Origin: Arthrobacter sp.
GTDB taxonomy: Bacteria; Actinomycetota; Actinomycetes; Actinomycetales; Micrococcaceae
Length of the DNA stretch: 64,000 nt
NCBI GenBank assembly: GCA_026393275.1
Contig: JAPLAM010000010.1
Coordinates: 1-64,000, forward strand
Direction: 5' to 3'
The notes under the pieces were generated by a model. It was not told where the DNA came from and did not search any database. It saw nothing but the letters and a program-made list of their open reading frames with translations. Below are positions 36,120-45,305 of the stretch, in pieces (the stretch's first letter is position 1; the number at the start of each line of letters is the position of its first letter). The position numbers and the translations under genes were made by a program.

Positions 36120-36150
36120 AAGGCCCCCGGTGATTCCTACCGGGGGCCTT
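36120..36150 (+). terminator. Strong terminator after the dctA copy
   Basis: AAGGCCCCCGGT (36120-36131) pairs perfectly over 12 bp with ACCGGGGGCCTT (36139-36150) around a 7-nt loop, followed by GCCGTTTCTG. It separates the carrier gene from the exporter operon that starts at 36332. Confidence 0.8.
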
Positions 36151-36331
36151 GCCGTTTCTGTCAAGACAGCCGCTGGCTACGCCTCACCGAAGCGGCAACA
36201 CCCCGGCTCCGCCCTCAGAGAAACCCCGTCCACTCCCAGCATCCGGACGTAAACTGACCTGCGTATCACGGATTGGGCGCAACGCGTGCACTGTGCGTTA
36301 ACAAGGTGAGAACCAGGAAAGTGGAGACCGG

Positions 36332-38071
36332 ATGCTCTGGAAACTGCTCGTCGAATACCTGAGGCCACAACGCCGGCTGCTGCTCGCCGTCGTCGTCTTC
36401 CAGCTGGCGGCGTCCATCGCCTCGCTGTACCTGCCCACCCTGAACGCGGACATCATCGACCAGGGTGTGGCGCGCGGGGACACCGATTACATCCTGCGCA
36501 CCGGCGGCATGATGCTCATGATCACGCTGCTGCAGATCGCCTGCACCATCACGGCCGTCTACTTCGGCGCGAAGGCTGCGATGGCGCTGGGCCGGGACGT
36601 GCGCGGGGCCATCTTCACCCGGGTGGCGGAGTTCTCCGAGCAAGAGGTGACTCGGTTCGGCGCCCCCAGCCTGATCACCCGGTCCACGAACGACGTCCAG
36701 CAGGTCCAGCAGCTGGTGCTGATGTCCGCCACGCTGATGGTCACCGCGCCCATGCTGAGCATCGGCGGCGTCATCATGGCCATCCGGCAGGATGTGCAGC
36801 TGTCCTGGCTGATCGCGGTCAGCGTGCCCGTGCTGCTGGTCGCGGTCGGGCTGATCGTGACCCGGATGGTGCCGCTGTTCCGGCTCATGCAGACCCGGAT
36901 CGACTCGGTCAACCGGGTGCTCCGCGAGCAGCTGACCGGCATCCGCGTGGTCCGCGCCTTCGTCCGCGAGGAAATGGAAACCGCCCGCTTTGCCCGCGCC
37001 AACGAGGACGTCACCGAGACCGCGCTGCGCGCCGGCCGGCTGATGGCCCTCACGTTCCCGACCGTCATGCTGGTGCTCAACGTCTCGTCCGTGGCCGTGA
37101 TCTGGTTCGGCGCGTTTCGGATCGAGGACGGCTCGCTGCAGGTGGGCACCATGATCGCGTTCCTGAGCTACCTCATGCAGATCCTGATGTCTGTCATGAT
37201 GGCCACCTTCATGGCCATCATGATCCCGCGCGCCGCGGTCTCGGCGGACCGGATCGGCGCGGTGCTCCGCACCGAATCGAGCGTCCGGCCCCCCGAGCAC
37301 CCGGTCAGCCGGTCCGGCCGGAGCGCCCGCGGAGAGCTGGAGATGCGCGACGTCGGGTTCGCCTACCCGGGCGCCGAGGCGCCGGTGCTCTCGGACGTGA
37401 GCTTCACCGCCCGGGCCGGGCAGACGACGGCGATCATCGGCTCCACCGGGTCCGGCAAGACCACCCTGGTGAACCTGATGCCGCGGCTCTTTGACGCTAC
37501 CTCCGGCGCGGTCCTGATCGACGGCGTGGACGTACGCGAGCTGCACCCGGACCTGCTCTGGGGGCACATCGGCCTGGTCCCGCAGAAGCCGTACCTGTTC
37601 TCCGGCACCGTACGAAGCAACCTGCTCTACGGCAAACCGGACGCCACCGAGGACGAGCTCTGGCAGGCGCTGGCCATCGCGCAGGCGGAGGACTTTGTCC
37701 GCGAGATGGACGGCGGCCTGGACGCGCCGATCTCGCAGGGCGGCACCAACGTCTCCGGCGGGCAGCGGCAGCGGATCGCGATTGCCCGGGCGCTGGTGAA
37801 ACGGCCCGAGCTGTACATCTTTGACGACTCGTTCTCCTCGCTGGACACCGCCACGGACGCGCGGCTGCGGCAGGCGCTCAAGCAGCACACCGCCGGCGCG
37901 ACCCTGGTGATCATCGCCCAGCGGGTCTCCAGCATCGCGGACGCGGACCAGATCCTGGTGCTCGACGACGGCAGAATCGTCGCGCACGGCACGCACGAGG
38001 AGCTGCTGGAGACGTCGGAGACCTACCAGGAGATCGTGAATTCCCAGCTCGCGGCGGAGGAGGCGGCATGA
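36332..38071 (+). CDS. Heterodimeric ABC exporter subunit with degenerate ATPase site
   Basis: A 579-residue half-transporter of the BmrC/LmrC/TM287 type: six membrane helices in about 10-320, then an ATPase domain with Walker A GSTGSGKTT and canonical signature NVSGGQRQRIAIA. The catalytic Glu after Walker B is Asp499 (LYIFDDSFSSLD) and the switch His is Gln530 (IIAQRVSS). These two changes mark the subunit that forms the non-hydrolytic site in asymmetric multidrug exporters. It overlaps the partner gene by 4 nt. The substrate is probably lipophilic, but the sequence does not specify it. Confidence 0.9.
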   Translation: MLWKLLVEYLRPQRRLLLAVVVFQLAASIASLYLPTLNADIIDQGVARGDTDYILRTGGMMLMITLLQIACTITAVYFGAKAAMALGRDVRGAIFTRVAEFSEQEVTRFGAPSLITRSTNDVQQVQQLVLMSATLMVTAPMLSIGGVIMAIRQDVQLSWLIAVSVPVLLVAVGLIVTRMVPLFRLMQTRIDSVNRVLREQLTGIRVVRAFVREEMETARFARANEDVTETALRAGRLMALTFPTVMLVLNVSSVAVIWFGAFRIEDGSLQVGTMIAFLSYLMQILMSVMMATFMAIMIPRAAVSADRIGAVLRTESSVRPPEHPVSRSGRSARGELEMRDVGFAYPGAEAPVLSDVSFTARAGQTTAIIGSTGSGKTTLVNLMPRLFDATSGAVLIDGVDVRELHPDLLWGHIGLVPQKPYLFSGTVRSNLLYGKPDATEDELWQALAIAQAEDFVREMDGGLDAPISQGGTNVSGGQRQRIAIARALVKRPELYIFDDSFSSLDTATDARLRQALKQHTAGATLVIIAQRVSSIADADQILVLDDGRIVAHGTHEELLETSETYQEIVNSQLAAEEAA

Positions 38072-40104
38072 GCAAGGTCGAGCAGCAGGCATCCCCGGGC
38101 GGGGCACGTGCAGGTGCCGGCGCCGGTGCCGGCTCGGGCGCTCCTGCCGAGGCGCCGCTGCGGATTCCCCGCCCGGCCGGCGGCCCGGGCCGCGGCGGCC
38201 CGTTCGCGGGGATGAACATCCCGGCGGAGAAGGCGATGAACTTCGGCGCGTCCGCGAAGCGGCTGCTGGGCGAACTGCGCCCCGAGCGGCTTTGGCTGAC
38301 GCTGGTCCTGGCGCTCGCCGTCGTGAGCGTGTCCTTCGCCGTGATCGGGCCGCGGCTGCTGGGCGAAGGCACCAACCTGATCTTCTCCGGCGTCGTGTCC
38401 AAGCAGCTGCCCGCCGGGGTCAGCAAGGCGCAGCTGATCGCGCAGCTGCGGGCCGCGGGGGAGAACCAGAAGGCGGACATGCTCAGCGCCATGGCGCTGA
38501 CGCCCGGCACCGGGATCGACTTCACCGCGCTGTCCTCGGTGCTGCTGTGGGCGCTGGCGCTGTACGTGCTGGCGTCGGCGTTCAGCTGGGTGCAGGCCTA
38601 TGTCCTTAACGGGATTGTGCAGCGCACCGTGTACCGGCTGCGCGAGCGGATCGAGGCGAAGATCAACCGGCTGCCGCTGCGCTACTTCGACACAGTGCAG
38701 CGCGGCGAGCTGCTCAGCCGGGTGACAAACGACGTCGACAACATCTCCCAGAGCCTGCAGCAGTCCATCAGCCAGGCGGTGACGTCGGTGCTGACCGTGG
38801 CCGGGGTGCTGGTGATGATGGTGATCCTCTCGCCGACGCTGGCCATCATCGCGCTGGTGACCATTCCGCTGACCCTGGTGACGACGACGGTGATCGCCAA
38901 GCGCTCGCAGAAGCTGTTCGTGGCGCAGTGGAAGAACACCGGCGAGCTGAACGGCCAGATCGAGGAGACCTACACCGGGCACGCGCTGGTGAAGGTCTTC
39001 GGCCGGCAGCGCGAGGTGGAGGAACGGTTCCGGCAGAAGAACGTGGAGCTGTATCAGGCCAGCTTCGGCGCCCAGTTCATTTCCGGCCTGATCATGCCGG
39101 CCATGACGTTCATCGGGAACCTGGTCTATGTCGGGATCGCCGTGGTGGGCGGCCTGCAGGTGGCGTCCGGGGCGATGCAGCTGGGCGATGTGCAGGCGTT
39201 CATCCAGTACTCGCGGCAGTTCACCCAGCCGCTGGCCCAGCTGGGCTCGATGGCGAATCTGCTGCAGTCCGGGGTGGCATCGGCCGAGCGGGTGTTCGAG
39301 CTGCTGGACACCGAGGAGCAGTCCGCCGATCCCGTGGACGCCGAGACTCCCGACGTGACGCGCGGCCGGCTGGTGTTCGAGGACGTGTCCTTCGCGTACT
39401 CGCCGGACAAGCCGCTGATCGCGGACCTGAGCCTGGTGGCTGAACCCGGGCAGACCGTCGCGATCGTGGGGCCCACGGGGGCGGGCAAGACCACGCTAGT
39501 CAACCTGATGATGCGCTTCTACGAGCTCGACGCCGGGCGGATCACGCTCGACGGCGTGGACGTCGCCGCGATGGCTCGGCACGAGCTGCGCTCGCGGATG
39601 GGCATGGTGCTGCAGGACACCTGGCTGTTCGGCGGGACCATCCGGGACAACATCGCCTACGGCCGGCCCGGCGCTTCAGAACAGGACATCCTCGAGGCGG
39701 CGAAGGCGACCTACGTGGATCGGTTCGTGAAGTCCCTGCCGCAGGGCTACGACACCGTGCTCGACGACGAGGGATCCAACGTGTCCGCGGGGGAGAAGCA
39801 ACTGCTGACGATCGCCCGGGCGTTCCTGGCCCGGCCGTCAGTGCTGATTCTGGACGAGGCGACATCGTCCGTGGATACCCGCACCGAGGTGCTGGTGCAG
39901 AAGGCCATGAGCGCCCTGCGGAGTGACCGGACGTCGTTTGTTATTGCCCATCGCCTCTCCACCATCCGCGACGCCGACCTCATCCTGGTGATGGAGGCCG
40001 GCCAGATCGTGGAGCAGGGGACGCACGCTTCATTGCTGGAGGCCGGCGGGGCGTACGCCGCGCTGTACGCGGCGCAGTTCGCTGCGCCTGTGGCGGAGGT
40101 TTAA
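38068..40104 (+). CDS. Heterodimeric ABC exporter subunit with canonical Walker B
   Basis: A 678-residue partner of the gene at 36332. An N-terminal Ala/Gly/Pro-rich extension of about 45 residues precedes the six-helix domain (about 65-390). The ATPase has Walker A GPTGAGKTT, an intact Walker B/Glu (VLILDEATSSVD) and switch His (VIAHRLSTI). Its signature reads NVSAGEKQ instead of LSGGQ, which is the complementary change to the Asp499/Gln530 in the partner. One consensus and one degenerate site therefore result, as in LmrCD or TM287/288. A short hairpin follows the stop at 40104. Confidence 0.9.
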   Translation: MSKVEQQASPGGARAGAGAGAGSGAPAEAPLRIPRPAGGPGRGGPFAGMNIPAEKAMNFGASAKRLLGELRPERLWLTLVLALAVVSVSFAVIGPRLLGEGTNLIFSGVVSKQLPAGVSKAQLIAQLRAAGENQKADMLSAMALTPGTGIDFTALSSVLLWALALYVLASAFSWVQAYVLNGIVQRTVYRLRERIEAKINRLPLRYFDTVQRGELLSRVTNDVDNISQSLQQSISQAVTSVLTVAGVLVMMVILSPTLAIIALVTIPLTLVTTTVIAKRSQKLFVAQWKNTGELNGQIEETYTGHALVKVFGRQREVEERFRQKNVELYQASFGAQFISGLIMPAMTFIGNLVYVGIAVVGGLQVASGAMQLGDVQAFIQYSRQFTQPLAQLGSMANLLQSGVASAERVFELLDTEEQSADPVDAETPDVTRGRLVFEDVSFAYSPDKPLIADLSLVAEPGQTVAIVGPTGAGKTTLVNLMMRFYELDAGRITLDGVDVAAMARHELRSRMGMVLQDTWLFGGTIRDNIAYGRPGASEQDILEAAKATYVDRFVKSLPQGYDTVLDDEGSNVSAGEKQLLTIARAFLARPSVLILDEATSSVDTRTEVLVQKAMSALRSDRTSFVIAHRLSTIRDADLILVMEAGQIVEQGTHASLLEAGGAYAALYAAQFAAPVAEV

Positions 40105-40121
40105 GGGCTGCTGCTCAGCCC
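40105..40121 (+). terminator. Short hairpin directly after the exporter operon
   Basis: GGGCTG (40105-40110) and CAGCCC (40116-40121) pair around a 5-nt loop, beginning right after the TAA. There is no U tract, so termination is possible but weakly supported. Confidence 0.35.
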
Positions 40122-40263
40122 GGCCGTCGACGGGATCCGCGGGTTGGCGATCCATGGTTAGACAGGACGCGGAGCGGAGTTCGCGGACTCTGCTCGCTTT
40201 CCCCAACAGGCAGCCACATCGGCGAATGCTCTCACCTGTCGAAAAACGTCCAGGTAGATCCCT

Positions 40264-40377
40264 CTATGCCGCGGCCCCGGTCAGCTGGCACCAGTGAGCA
40301 GCGATCCCGTTCCGCTGCATGGTCGAGTCTTGCTCGTTCGTCGAAACGCGACCGTGGCCAATGACGTGCGCGGCCAT
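40264..40377 (-). pseudogene. N-terminal fragment of a serine recombinase (resolvase/invertase)
   Basis: The 37-codon frame begins MAAHVIGHGRVSTNEQDSTM and continues QRNGIAAHWC. This reproduces the resolvase/invertase N-terminus, in which the catalytic Ser (here Ser12) lies in RVST followed by x-x-Q-D. The fold should continue for at least 140 residues, but a stop falls at 40264. The rest of the catalytic and DNA-binding domain is not seen nearby, so this is a decayed remnant. It marks past mobile-element activity at the left edge of the low-G+C island. Confidence 0.65.
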
Positions 40378-40559
40378 GCCTGCACCTTAGCGGTTGGGCT
40401 GCCTCATCGGGACATCATGAGGGCGGGTATGCGCGAATGAAGCAGTCAGCCTTGTAGGAGATTTCTAGCAGCGGGAACGTCCTCTGCTTGCTGAGAGTGA
40501 TGGCCACGCGCCCATGCTATGAACGGAACCCGGCGTCGTTGAAAGCGGCGCCTCTGGCA

Positions 40560-40664
40560 TCAAAGCGGCTTCTTTAAGCCGCACTTAGTGCACTGCAGCC
40601 AGTTGGTGCTGATCCGCTGGAGCGTGTAGGTGCCGCAATCCGGACACAGGTGACCCTTCGCCAC
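40560..40664 (-). CDS. 34-residue zinc-ribbon protein
   Basis: The small frame encodes MAKGHLCPDCGTYTLQRIST and then NWLQCTKCGLKKPL. The CPDC (Cys7, Cys10) and CTKC (Cys25, Cys28) pairs form a four-Cys zinc knuckle with the CPxCG...CxxCG spacing of ribosomal or transcription-associated ribbons. The GTG at 40664 has AAAGGA 5 nt upstream. It is close to the serine-recombinase remnant. The size and clean ribosome site support a real microprotein; nucleic-acid or protein binding is likely, but no family is assigned. Confidence 0.6.
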   Translation of the reverse strand: MAKGHLCPDCGTYTLQRISTNWLQCTKCGLKKPL

Positions 40665-41101
40665 AATGTTCCTTTCGCTGGGTGAGCCGGCCCAGAAGAG
40701 GGCGGCAGAAAGTCAGTAGTTAGCCAATTCTAGTGAATGTCTCGACACGATCGGGCAGACTAGCGGTTCTGCATCTCTTGGTTGGACATCGAGGACCCAT
40801 ACGAGCTTGACTCGAGAGCAGCTGATCGGGCGTTCAGATTAGCTGACGTCATAGATTTAGGGCAGCGCGAAAACGGAGGGCCAGCTCACTCGAGCCGACC
40901 CTCGCCTATAACAGTCCCGGTACGATCGACAGGACTCCATGAATCGTGCAGCTACCATCCGCCCCACCGAAATCCGCACCGTCCAGACCGAAGTAGGCGA
41001 CCACGAAATTTGCGTCCGACACCCGCGCTTTAATGGGCAGACCCGAGGCCCGCTCTGAGGGAGTCAGGGGGAGTGACTCGGCCGAGTAGGCACGGACCTA
41101 C
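40665..41101. other. Sparse region before the SIR2 island genes, with one possible microORF
   Basis: No convincing gene longer than 60 residues is present. A 39-codon frame at 40939-41058 (starts MNRAATIRPTEIRTVQTEVG, AGGA 4 nt upstream of its ATG) is the best small candidate. A longer TTG-started frame at 40782-41033 turns compositionally poor after about 40 residues. Base composition is lower in G+C than in the ABC genes to the left. Confidence 0.35.
40939..41058 (+). CDS. Possible 39-residue microprotein
   Basis: The ATG at 40939 has AGGA 4 nt upstream. The 39 residues are polar and charged (TEIRTVQTEVGDHEICVRHPRF) with no signal or membrane segment, and end at a TGA (41056-41058). It may be a genuine small gene of the island or a chance frame. 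There is no family match by eye. Confidence 0.3.
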   Translation: MNRAATIRPTEIRTVQTEVGDHEICVRHPRFNGQTRGPL

Positions 41102-41715
41102 TTGGCAGGCTCTTCCACCACATCGAACGCGACGACAGAGGCGGGGTTAGCACTGGCGAAGAACGGGTTTTCCCACGCTGACCGGACCTCGGGCTTGAGC
41201 TTCTTATCCGTTGCCACCCGGTATGTGTTCGCCGAGATGGAGGGCGTCGTCAACCAGTTCAGGCACTACGTCCAAGACGGGGAGCTTGACAGGGAACTTC
41301 TCGCGCTCACCGCCGACCCCGTGGCCTACAACAGTATTCCCAGCCTGCTGGACGGAAAATATGTCTACACGACTGACCACGTGGAAATCCGCGGTGTGCT
41401 CCATACGCTCTTCTCCGACCAGTCTGCATTGACCTACATCAACGACGCGCTCAAGGACTCGACCGCTGCTCAACTCCTTATTCAAAATGAGGACTCGTAC
41501 ACGGACTTCCACGAGCACCAGCGGTCCACCGTCGACCGGCTGGGGTTGGGTTCCGGCCGCCGGCGGTTCAATCATTTGCAAAGTACACGAACGCAGTACT
41601 GGTGCCCAGCGCGCAAGCGCGCCAGAGCGGTGTTTTCTACCCGGTAGATGGTCAATTACTCGTCGCCGAGATCGTCCGCCAGCCTTCCGTCCTGGTCCAG
41701 AATCGCCGGCGATGA
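41102..41715 (+). pseudogene. Frameshifted ORF upstream of the SIR2 gene
   Basis: The frame from the TTG at 41102 gives a protein-like sequence (VATRYVFAEMEGVVNQFRHYVQDGEL, VYTTDHVEIRGVLHTLFSDQSAL, SYTDFHEHQRSTVDRL), then degrades into Arg/Ser-rich sequence and stops at 41647. A second frame carries a natural-looking continuation (SFAKYTNAVLVPSAQARQSG, VFYPVDGQLLVAEIVRQPS) to a stop at 41715. I read this as one gene with a single indel around 41545-41570. It is not recognised. It sits 51 nt before the SIR2 protein and may have been its operon partner. Confidence 0.45.
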
Positions 41716-41765
41716 GAACGAGCTGGCGTGGTCAGTGCCAGTAACATTGAACCATCAGAAGAACA

Positions 41766-44700
41766 ATGTGGATCACGTCGGACGTTGAACTGCCCATGGA
41801 GCTGGTGGAGGCCCACTCTGCCGGCGATTTGGTGCTATTCGTTGGGGCCGGCGCATCCAGAAATCCTCCTTCCAGTCTCCCGCTGTTCGATGAGCTGGCT
41901 GAACAAATCGGAGTTATGGCTCGGCGGCCCTACCCCGGTAATGGCGTCGCCATAGACCGTTACCTTGGCGAGCTACTCGACGGGTTCGACGTCCACAAAC
42001 ATGTGAAGAGGCTAATCGACAGAACCGAGTCGATCCCCAACGAGAGCCACAAAGCTCTGGTCCGCCTTGCTGCCGCATCGGAAACGACCCGAATCATCAC
42101 CACTAACTTTGATGATCATCTGCAAACGGCTGCCGACGATGCCGCAACAGATCTCGGCGACATCTATTTCTCTCCCGCACTCCCAGTAGGCCGGAACTTC
42201 GAGGGGCTAGTCCACCTCCACGGCTCAATCAATCGGCCGGAACTTGAACTCATCCTCACGGACCATGACTTCGGGCGGGCTTATCTGACGGATGCATGGG
42301 CTACGCGATTCCTGCGCGAAGTTTTTGACCACTTTGTTGTTCTGTTTGTTGGTTTCAGCCACAACGACCCGATCATGAACTACCTCGGGATGGGGCTTCC
42401 TTCGTCCACCCGACGGTTCATACTCACTGACCTAGCCGAGGACCCCCGTTGGAAGAGGCTCGGAATCACGCCGGTCGCCTACCCCAGTGCGGACAATCAC
42501 GCCGCGGCCGCGCGCGCTTTAGATGAATGGGCGAAGCGCGCATCAATGGGCCGGTTGGACCATAGCGCGCGCATCCGGGACATCGTCCAAGGTGGTCCGC
42601 CCAAGAACCCTGTCGAGATGGACTATTTGTCCAACATTCTCGAAGACCCCAACGGGGCACAGGTATTCGCGGAATCCGCATCTGGTGTGAGCTGGCTACC
42701 ATGGCTGGAGACCCGGGAGGTCTTCTCCTCTATTTTCAATACCAACATGACCAGGGCGCCTGATAGCGCGCTCAGGGAGGCGAGCACTGTGCTGGCGCAG
42801 TGGTTCTGCGAAAACTACATCAGCGACGTGGCGCACCAAGCCGCTGCCCTCAATCTCGTTCAGCGCACCGGCCAACAGCTCTCTCCGCAGCTGGCGTCCG
42901 CCGTGCCTTGGGCGATACGAACGCTTGCATCGAAAGATCACGCCGCCGCGCGACGATGGCAGGTTCTGCTGACCACATCGACCGCAGGATACAGCGCCCC
43001 ACCGTCCCTTGATCGGTATCTTTGGGCCCATGGTGCAGATACCGAGAAGCCTGATCTGCTTCCCCTGCGCCTGGGTCTTCGCCCCTATTTGAACCTGCGG
43101 CCTGACTACTGGGGTGCCGCCTTCAGCGGCGATTCTGGAGTCGAGGGCGTCCCGACAGCCGAGCTCGCTTGGCCCATCACCAAATACGCAGCAAACGAAT
43201 ACTGGCAGAGACTCAAGAAATGGGATGTAGCTCTCGACCACCGGATCTGCTCATTGTTCGAGAATTCGCTTCTCACTGCGCACGAGCTCCTCGACGCGTG
43301 GGCGCCGCAGAGGGGAGGAAGCGGGACGCTTTCATTTGGACGTTCTGCCATCGAACCACATCCGCAAGACAAGTTCAGGGAAGTCATCGATGTACTCATC
43401 GATGGATTGCGCGACTGCGGCCAAGAACTCGTCACCTCGGATCCGCGTATCGTCGACCGCTGGTGGAGCATCGACTACCCGATCTTTCGCCGACTTGCCG
43501 TGCACACGCTTGGCTCCGCTCCCTTGCTCGACTCAACGGAGAGAATCCAATGGTTGCTCGACCACGATCTAATCTTCGACTTCCACACTAAGCACGAGAC
43601 ATTCGCCGTGCTGGGCGCGGCTGTCCAAGCAGGTAGCCCCAAAGTGAAGTGTGCGTTGCTTGAGAGAATTGAACAGGGCCCTGGGTTCGACGACGAAGTC
43701 GATCCGAGACACACGGAGTACATGAAGTACAACATTCTGACGTGGCTTACGACGGCCGACACGTCCTGGACAGAGGCCGCTGCAGCTCTTGGTGAATTGC
43801 AGAAGGCTAACCGCGATTTTGCACCACGCCCGCACCCCGATTTCGACCATTGGTCCGAGTCCGGGGTCTGGGGCGGCACCCCGCCGGCGTCCGGTGAGGA
43901 GTTCAGGCAAATGATCCGTGACGAAGGGGCTGACGGCGCTGTGAGGTGGCTCCTCGACCAGGACTACTCAGAACGGGACTTTGACCAACCGACATGGGAT
44001 GATGCGCTCGGGCTGCTCCGCTCCGTAGCCGAGTCAGAGCCTTCCGTCGCTCTCGATCTCTGGAGTTCCCCGGCCCTCACAGCGGACGACCGCGTCGTGG
44101 ACATGCGATGCGCCCTAATTGATGGATGGTCCAAGACGATTCTCAGCGAGGTCGCACTGGAGGTGGTTGAGGTGGTCGCCAACCTCGCAGCGGTCGGGGA
44201 TGCAGCCCGACCGGTCTCAGACTTTCTCCTTGCCCAACTCGATATTCAAGCCGACAACGCAGACTCTGAGATTACTGTCCGGCTACGGGCAATTGCACAG
44301 CGGCTCTGGAAATCTCACAGCGACTCTTTCACTCATGACGACGAGTTTAATTCAGTGAGCCTCTCGCTGAATTCGTGGCCTGGAAGGCTTGCCTCGTACT
44401 GGGTCCGGGAAATTGGGCGCCGCTGGAAGTCCGATCCTGACCACTGGTCCGGCCTCAACGAGCACGAACGCGACGCGTTGCTACCGCTATTGCAAGGGTC
44501 CGGCCCGGTGTTGGACGCTACGCGTCCTGCCTTGGCGGGAGAAGTATTCTTCCTGTTCGCAGCAGACCCCGATTTCACGGTGGAAAATATTTTCCCCTTG
44601 TTCGCCACCCCGGGGCTGCAAGGGCAATCCTGGGAGCCGTACCTCTACCACCCACGGTGGAATAACAAGTTCCTTGAACGGGGCTTTCTCGGTCTAATTG

Positions 44701-45305
44701 TTCAGGCTTACTCGCGGGTTGATGAGTTTTCAGGCAGCACTCTTTCCTCACAATACTGGGGGCTGTTGGCGTCGGTTCTCACTTTCTCCGACATTACCGG
44801 GGAACTGCGCATCGAATTCCTTGACCAGCTAGTGCTAGATCACGACGGGCAGCACGTTGCTCACTTCATCGATCACCTCTTCGTCCTGCTCGAAGGTCAG
44901 GACACCGACCAAGCGGTCCAGTCGTGGGACGCGTGGATCGGTTCCTACGTCCAGAGGCGCTTCGATGGGCAACCCAGGCGGCCGGATCCTGAGGAACTTG
45001 AGGCCTGGGCGGACCTCGTACCGCTCTTGGGCGACCGGGTCCCGGAGGGTGTCAACGTTGTGCTGACGCGAGGAGTCGGGTTCCGTTCAATATTCCGATG
45101 GGACGGAGTCTCCGTTGCCAACGTCCTCGCACATGCCCAACCGCTGGCGCGCTACCTCATTCACAGACTTGAAAACTCATCCGAACTCGGCGATGCGGCC
45201 AAGAGCGATGTATCGGAAGCAATCAAGGCCGTCGTGGCACAACTAGATTCGAACTTGCGAGATCGTTTGGTCAAAGCGGCAGCGCACCACGGAATATTTC
45301 TCTAA
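41766..45305 (+). CDS. Large SIR2-domain protein, candidate anti-phage NADase
   Basis: A 1179-residue protein. The N-terminal Sir2-like NAD-binding module (about 12-280) has VLFVGAGAS (Gly27-Ser31), the nucleotide-base segment IITTNFDDHL (Asn114), HLHGS with the catalytic-type His152, and VGFSHND (195-201). About 890 further residues are largely helical by composition, Trp-rich and without a P-loop or helicase motif. This resembles DSR1/DSR2-type defence sirtuins that deplete NAD+ when triggered by phage proteins. The assignment is by architecture, not homology search. The start is ATG 41766 (an alternative is 41796). Codon use and G+C are visibly lower than in neighbours. A decayed ORF and recombinase remnant lie upstream. 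Confidence 0.72.
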   Translation: MWITSDVELPMELVEAHSAGDLVLFVGAGASRNPPSSLPLFDELAEQIGVMARRPYPGNGVAIDRYLGELLDGFDVHKHVKRLIDRTESIPNESHKALVRLAAASETTRIITTNFDDHLQTAADDAATDLGDIYFSPALPVGRNFEGLVHLHGSINRPELELILTDHDFGRAYLTDAWATRFLREVFDHFVVLFVGFSHNDPIMNYLGMGLPSSTRRFILTDLAEDPRWKRLGITPVAYPSADNHAAAARALDEWAKRASMGRLDHSARIRDIVQGGPPKNPVEMDYLSNILEDPNGAQVFAESASGVSWLPWLETREVFSSIFNTNMTRAPDSALREASTVLAQWFCENYISDVAHQAAALNLVQRTGQQLSPQLASAVPWAIRTLASKDHAAARRWQVLLTTSTAGYSAPPSLDRYLWAHGADTEKPDLLPLRLGLRPYLNLRPDYWGAAFSGDSGVEGVPTAELAWPITKYAANEYWQRLKKWDVALDHRICSLFENSLLTAHELLDAWAPQRGGSGTLSFGRSAIEPHPQDKFREVIDVLIDGLRDCGQELVTSDPRIVDRWWSIDYPIFRRLAVHTLGSAPLLDSTERIQWLLDHDLIFDFHTKHETFAVLGAAVQAGSPKVKCALLERIEQGPGFDDEVDPRHTEYMKYNILTWLTTADTSWTEAAAALGELQKANRDFAPRPHPDFDHWSESGVWGGTPPASGEEFRQMIRDEGADGAVRWLLDQDYSERDFDQPTWDDALGLLRSVAESEPSVALDLWSSPALTADDRVVDMRCALIDGWSKTILSEVALEVVEVVANLAAVGDAARPVSDFLLAQLDIQADNADSEITVRLRAIAQRLWKSHSDSFTHDDEFNSVSLSLNSWPGRLASYWVREIGRRWKSDPDHWSGLNEHERDALLPLLQGSGPVLDATRPALAGEVFFLFAADPDFTVENIFPLFATPGLQGQSWEPYLYHPRWNNKFLERGFLGLIVQAYSRVDEFSGSTLSSQYWGLLASVLTFSDITGELRIEFLDQLVLDHDGQHVAHFIDHLFVLLEGQDTDQAVQSWDAWIGSYVQRRFDGQPRRPDPEELEAWADLVPLLGDRVPEGVNVVLTRGVGFRSIFRWDGVSVANVLAHAQPLARYLIHRLENSSELGDAAKSDVSEAIKAVVAQLDSNLRDRLVKAAAHHGIFL

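Noticed and set aside
36266-38107. A 613-codon open frame on the minus strand
   Set aside because: It lies fully antisense to the ABC exporter gene and its translation is rich in His, Gln, Gly and Arg as expected from the third-position G/C bias. There is no ribosome site or family signal, so it is a shadow.
40782-41033. TTG-started 83-codon frame
   Set aside because: The first 40 residues look coding but the rest becomes Pro/Arg/His-rich and there is no ribosome site. I noted it in the region entry rather than calling a gene.
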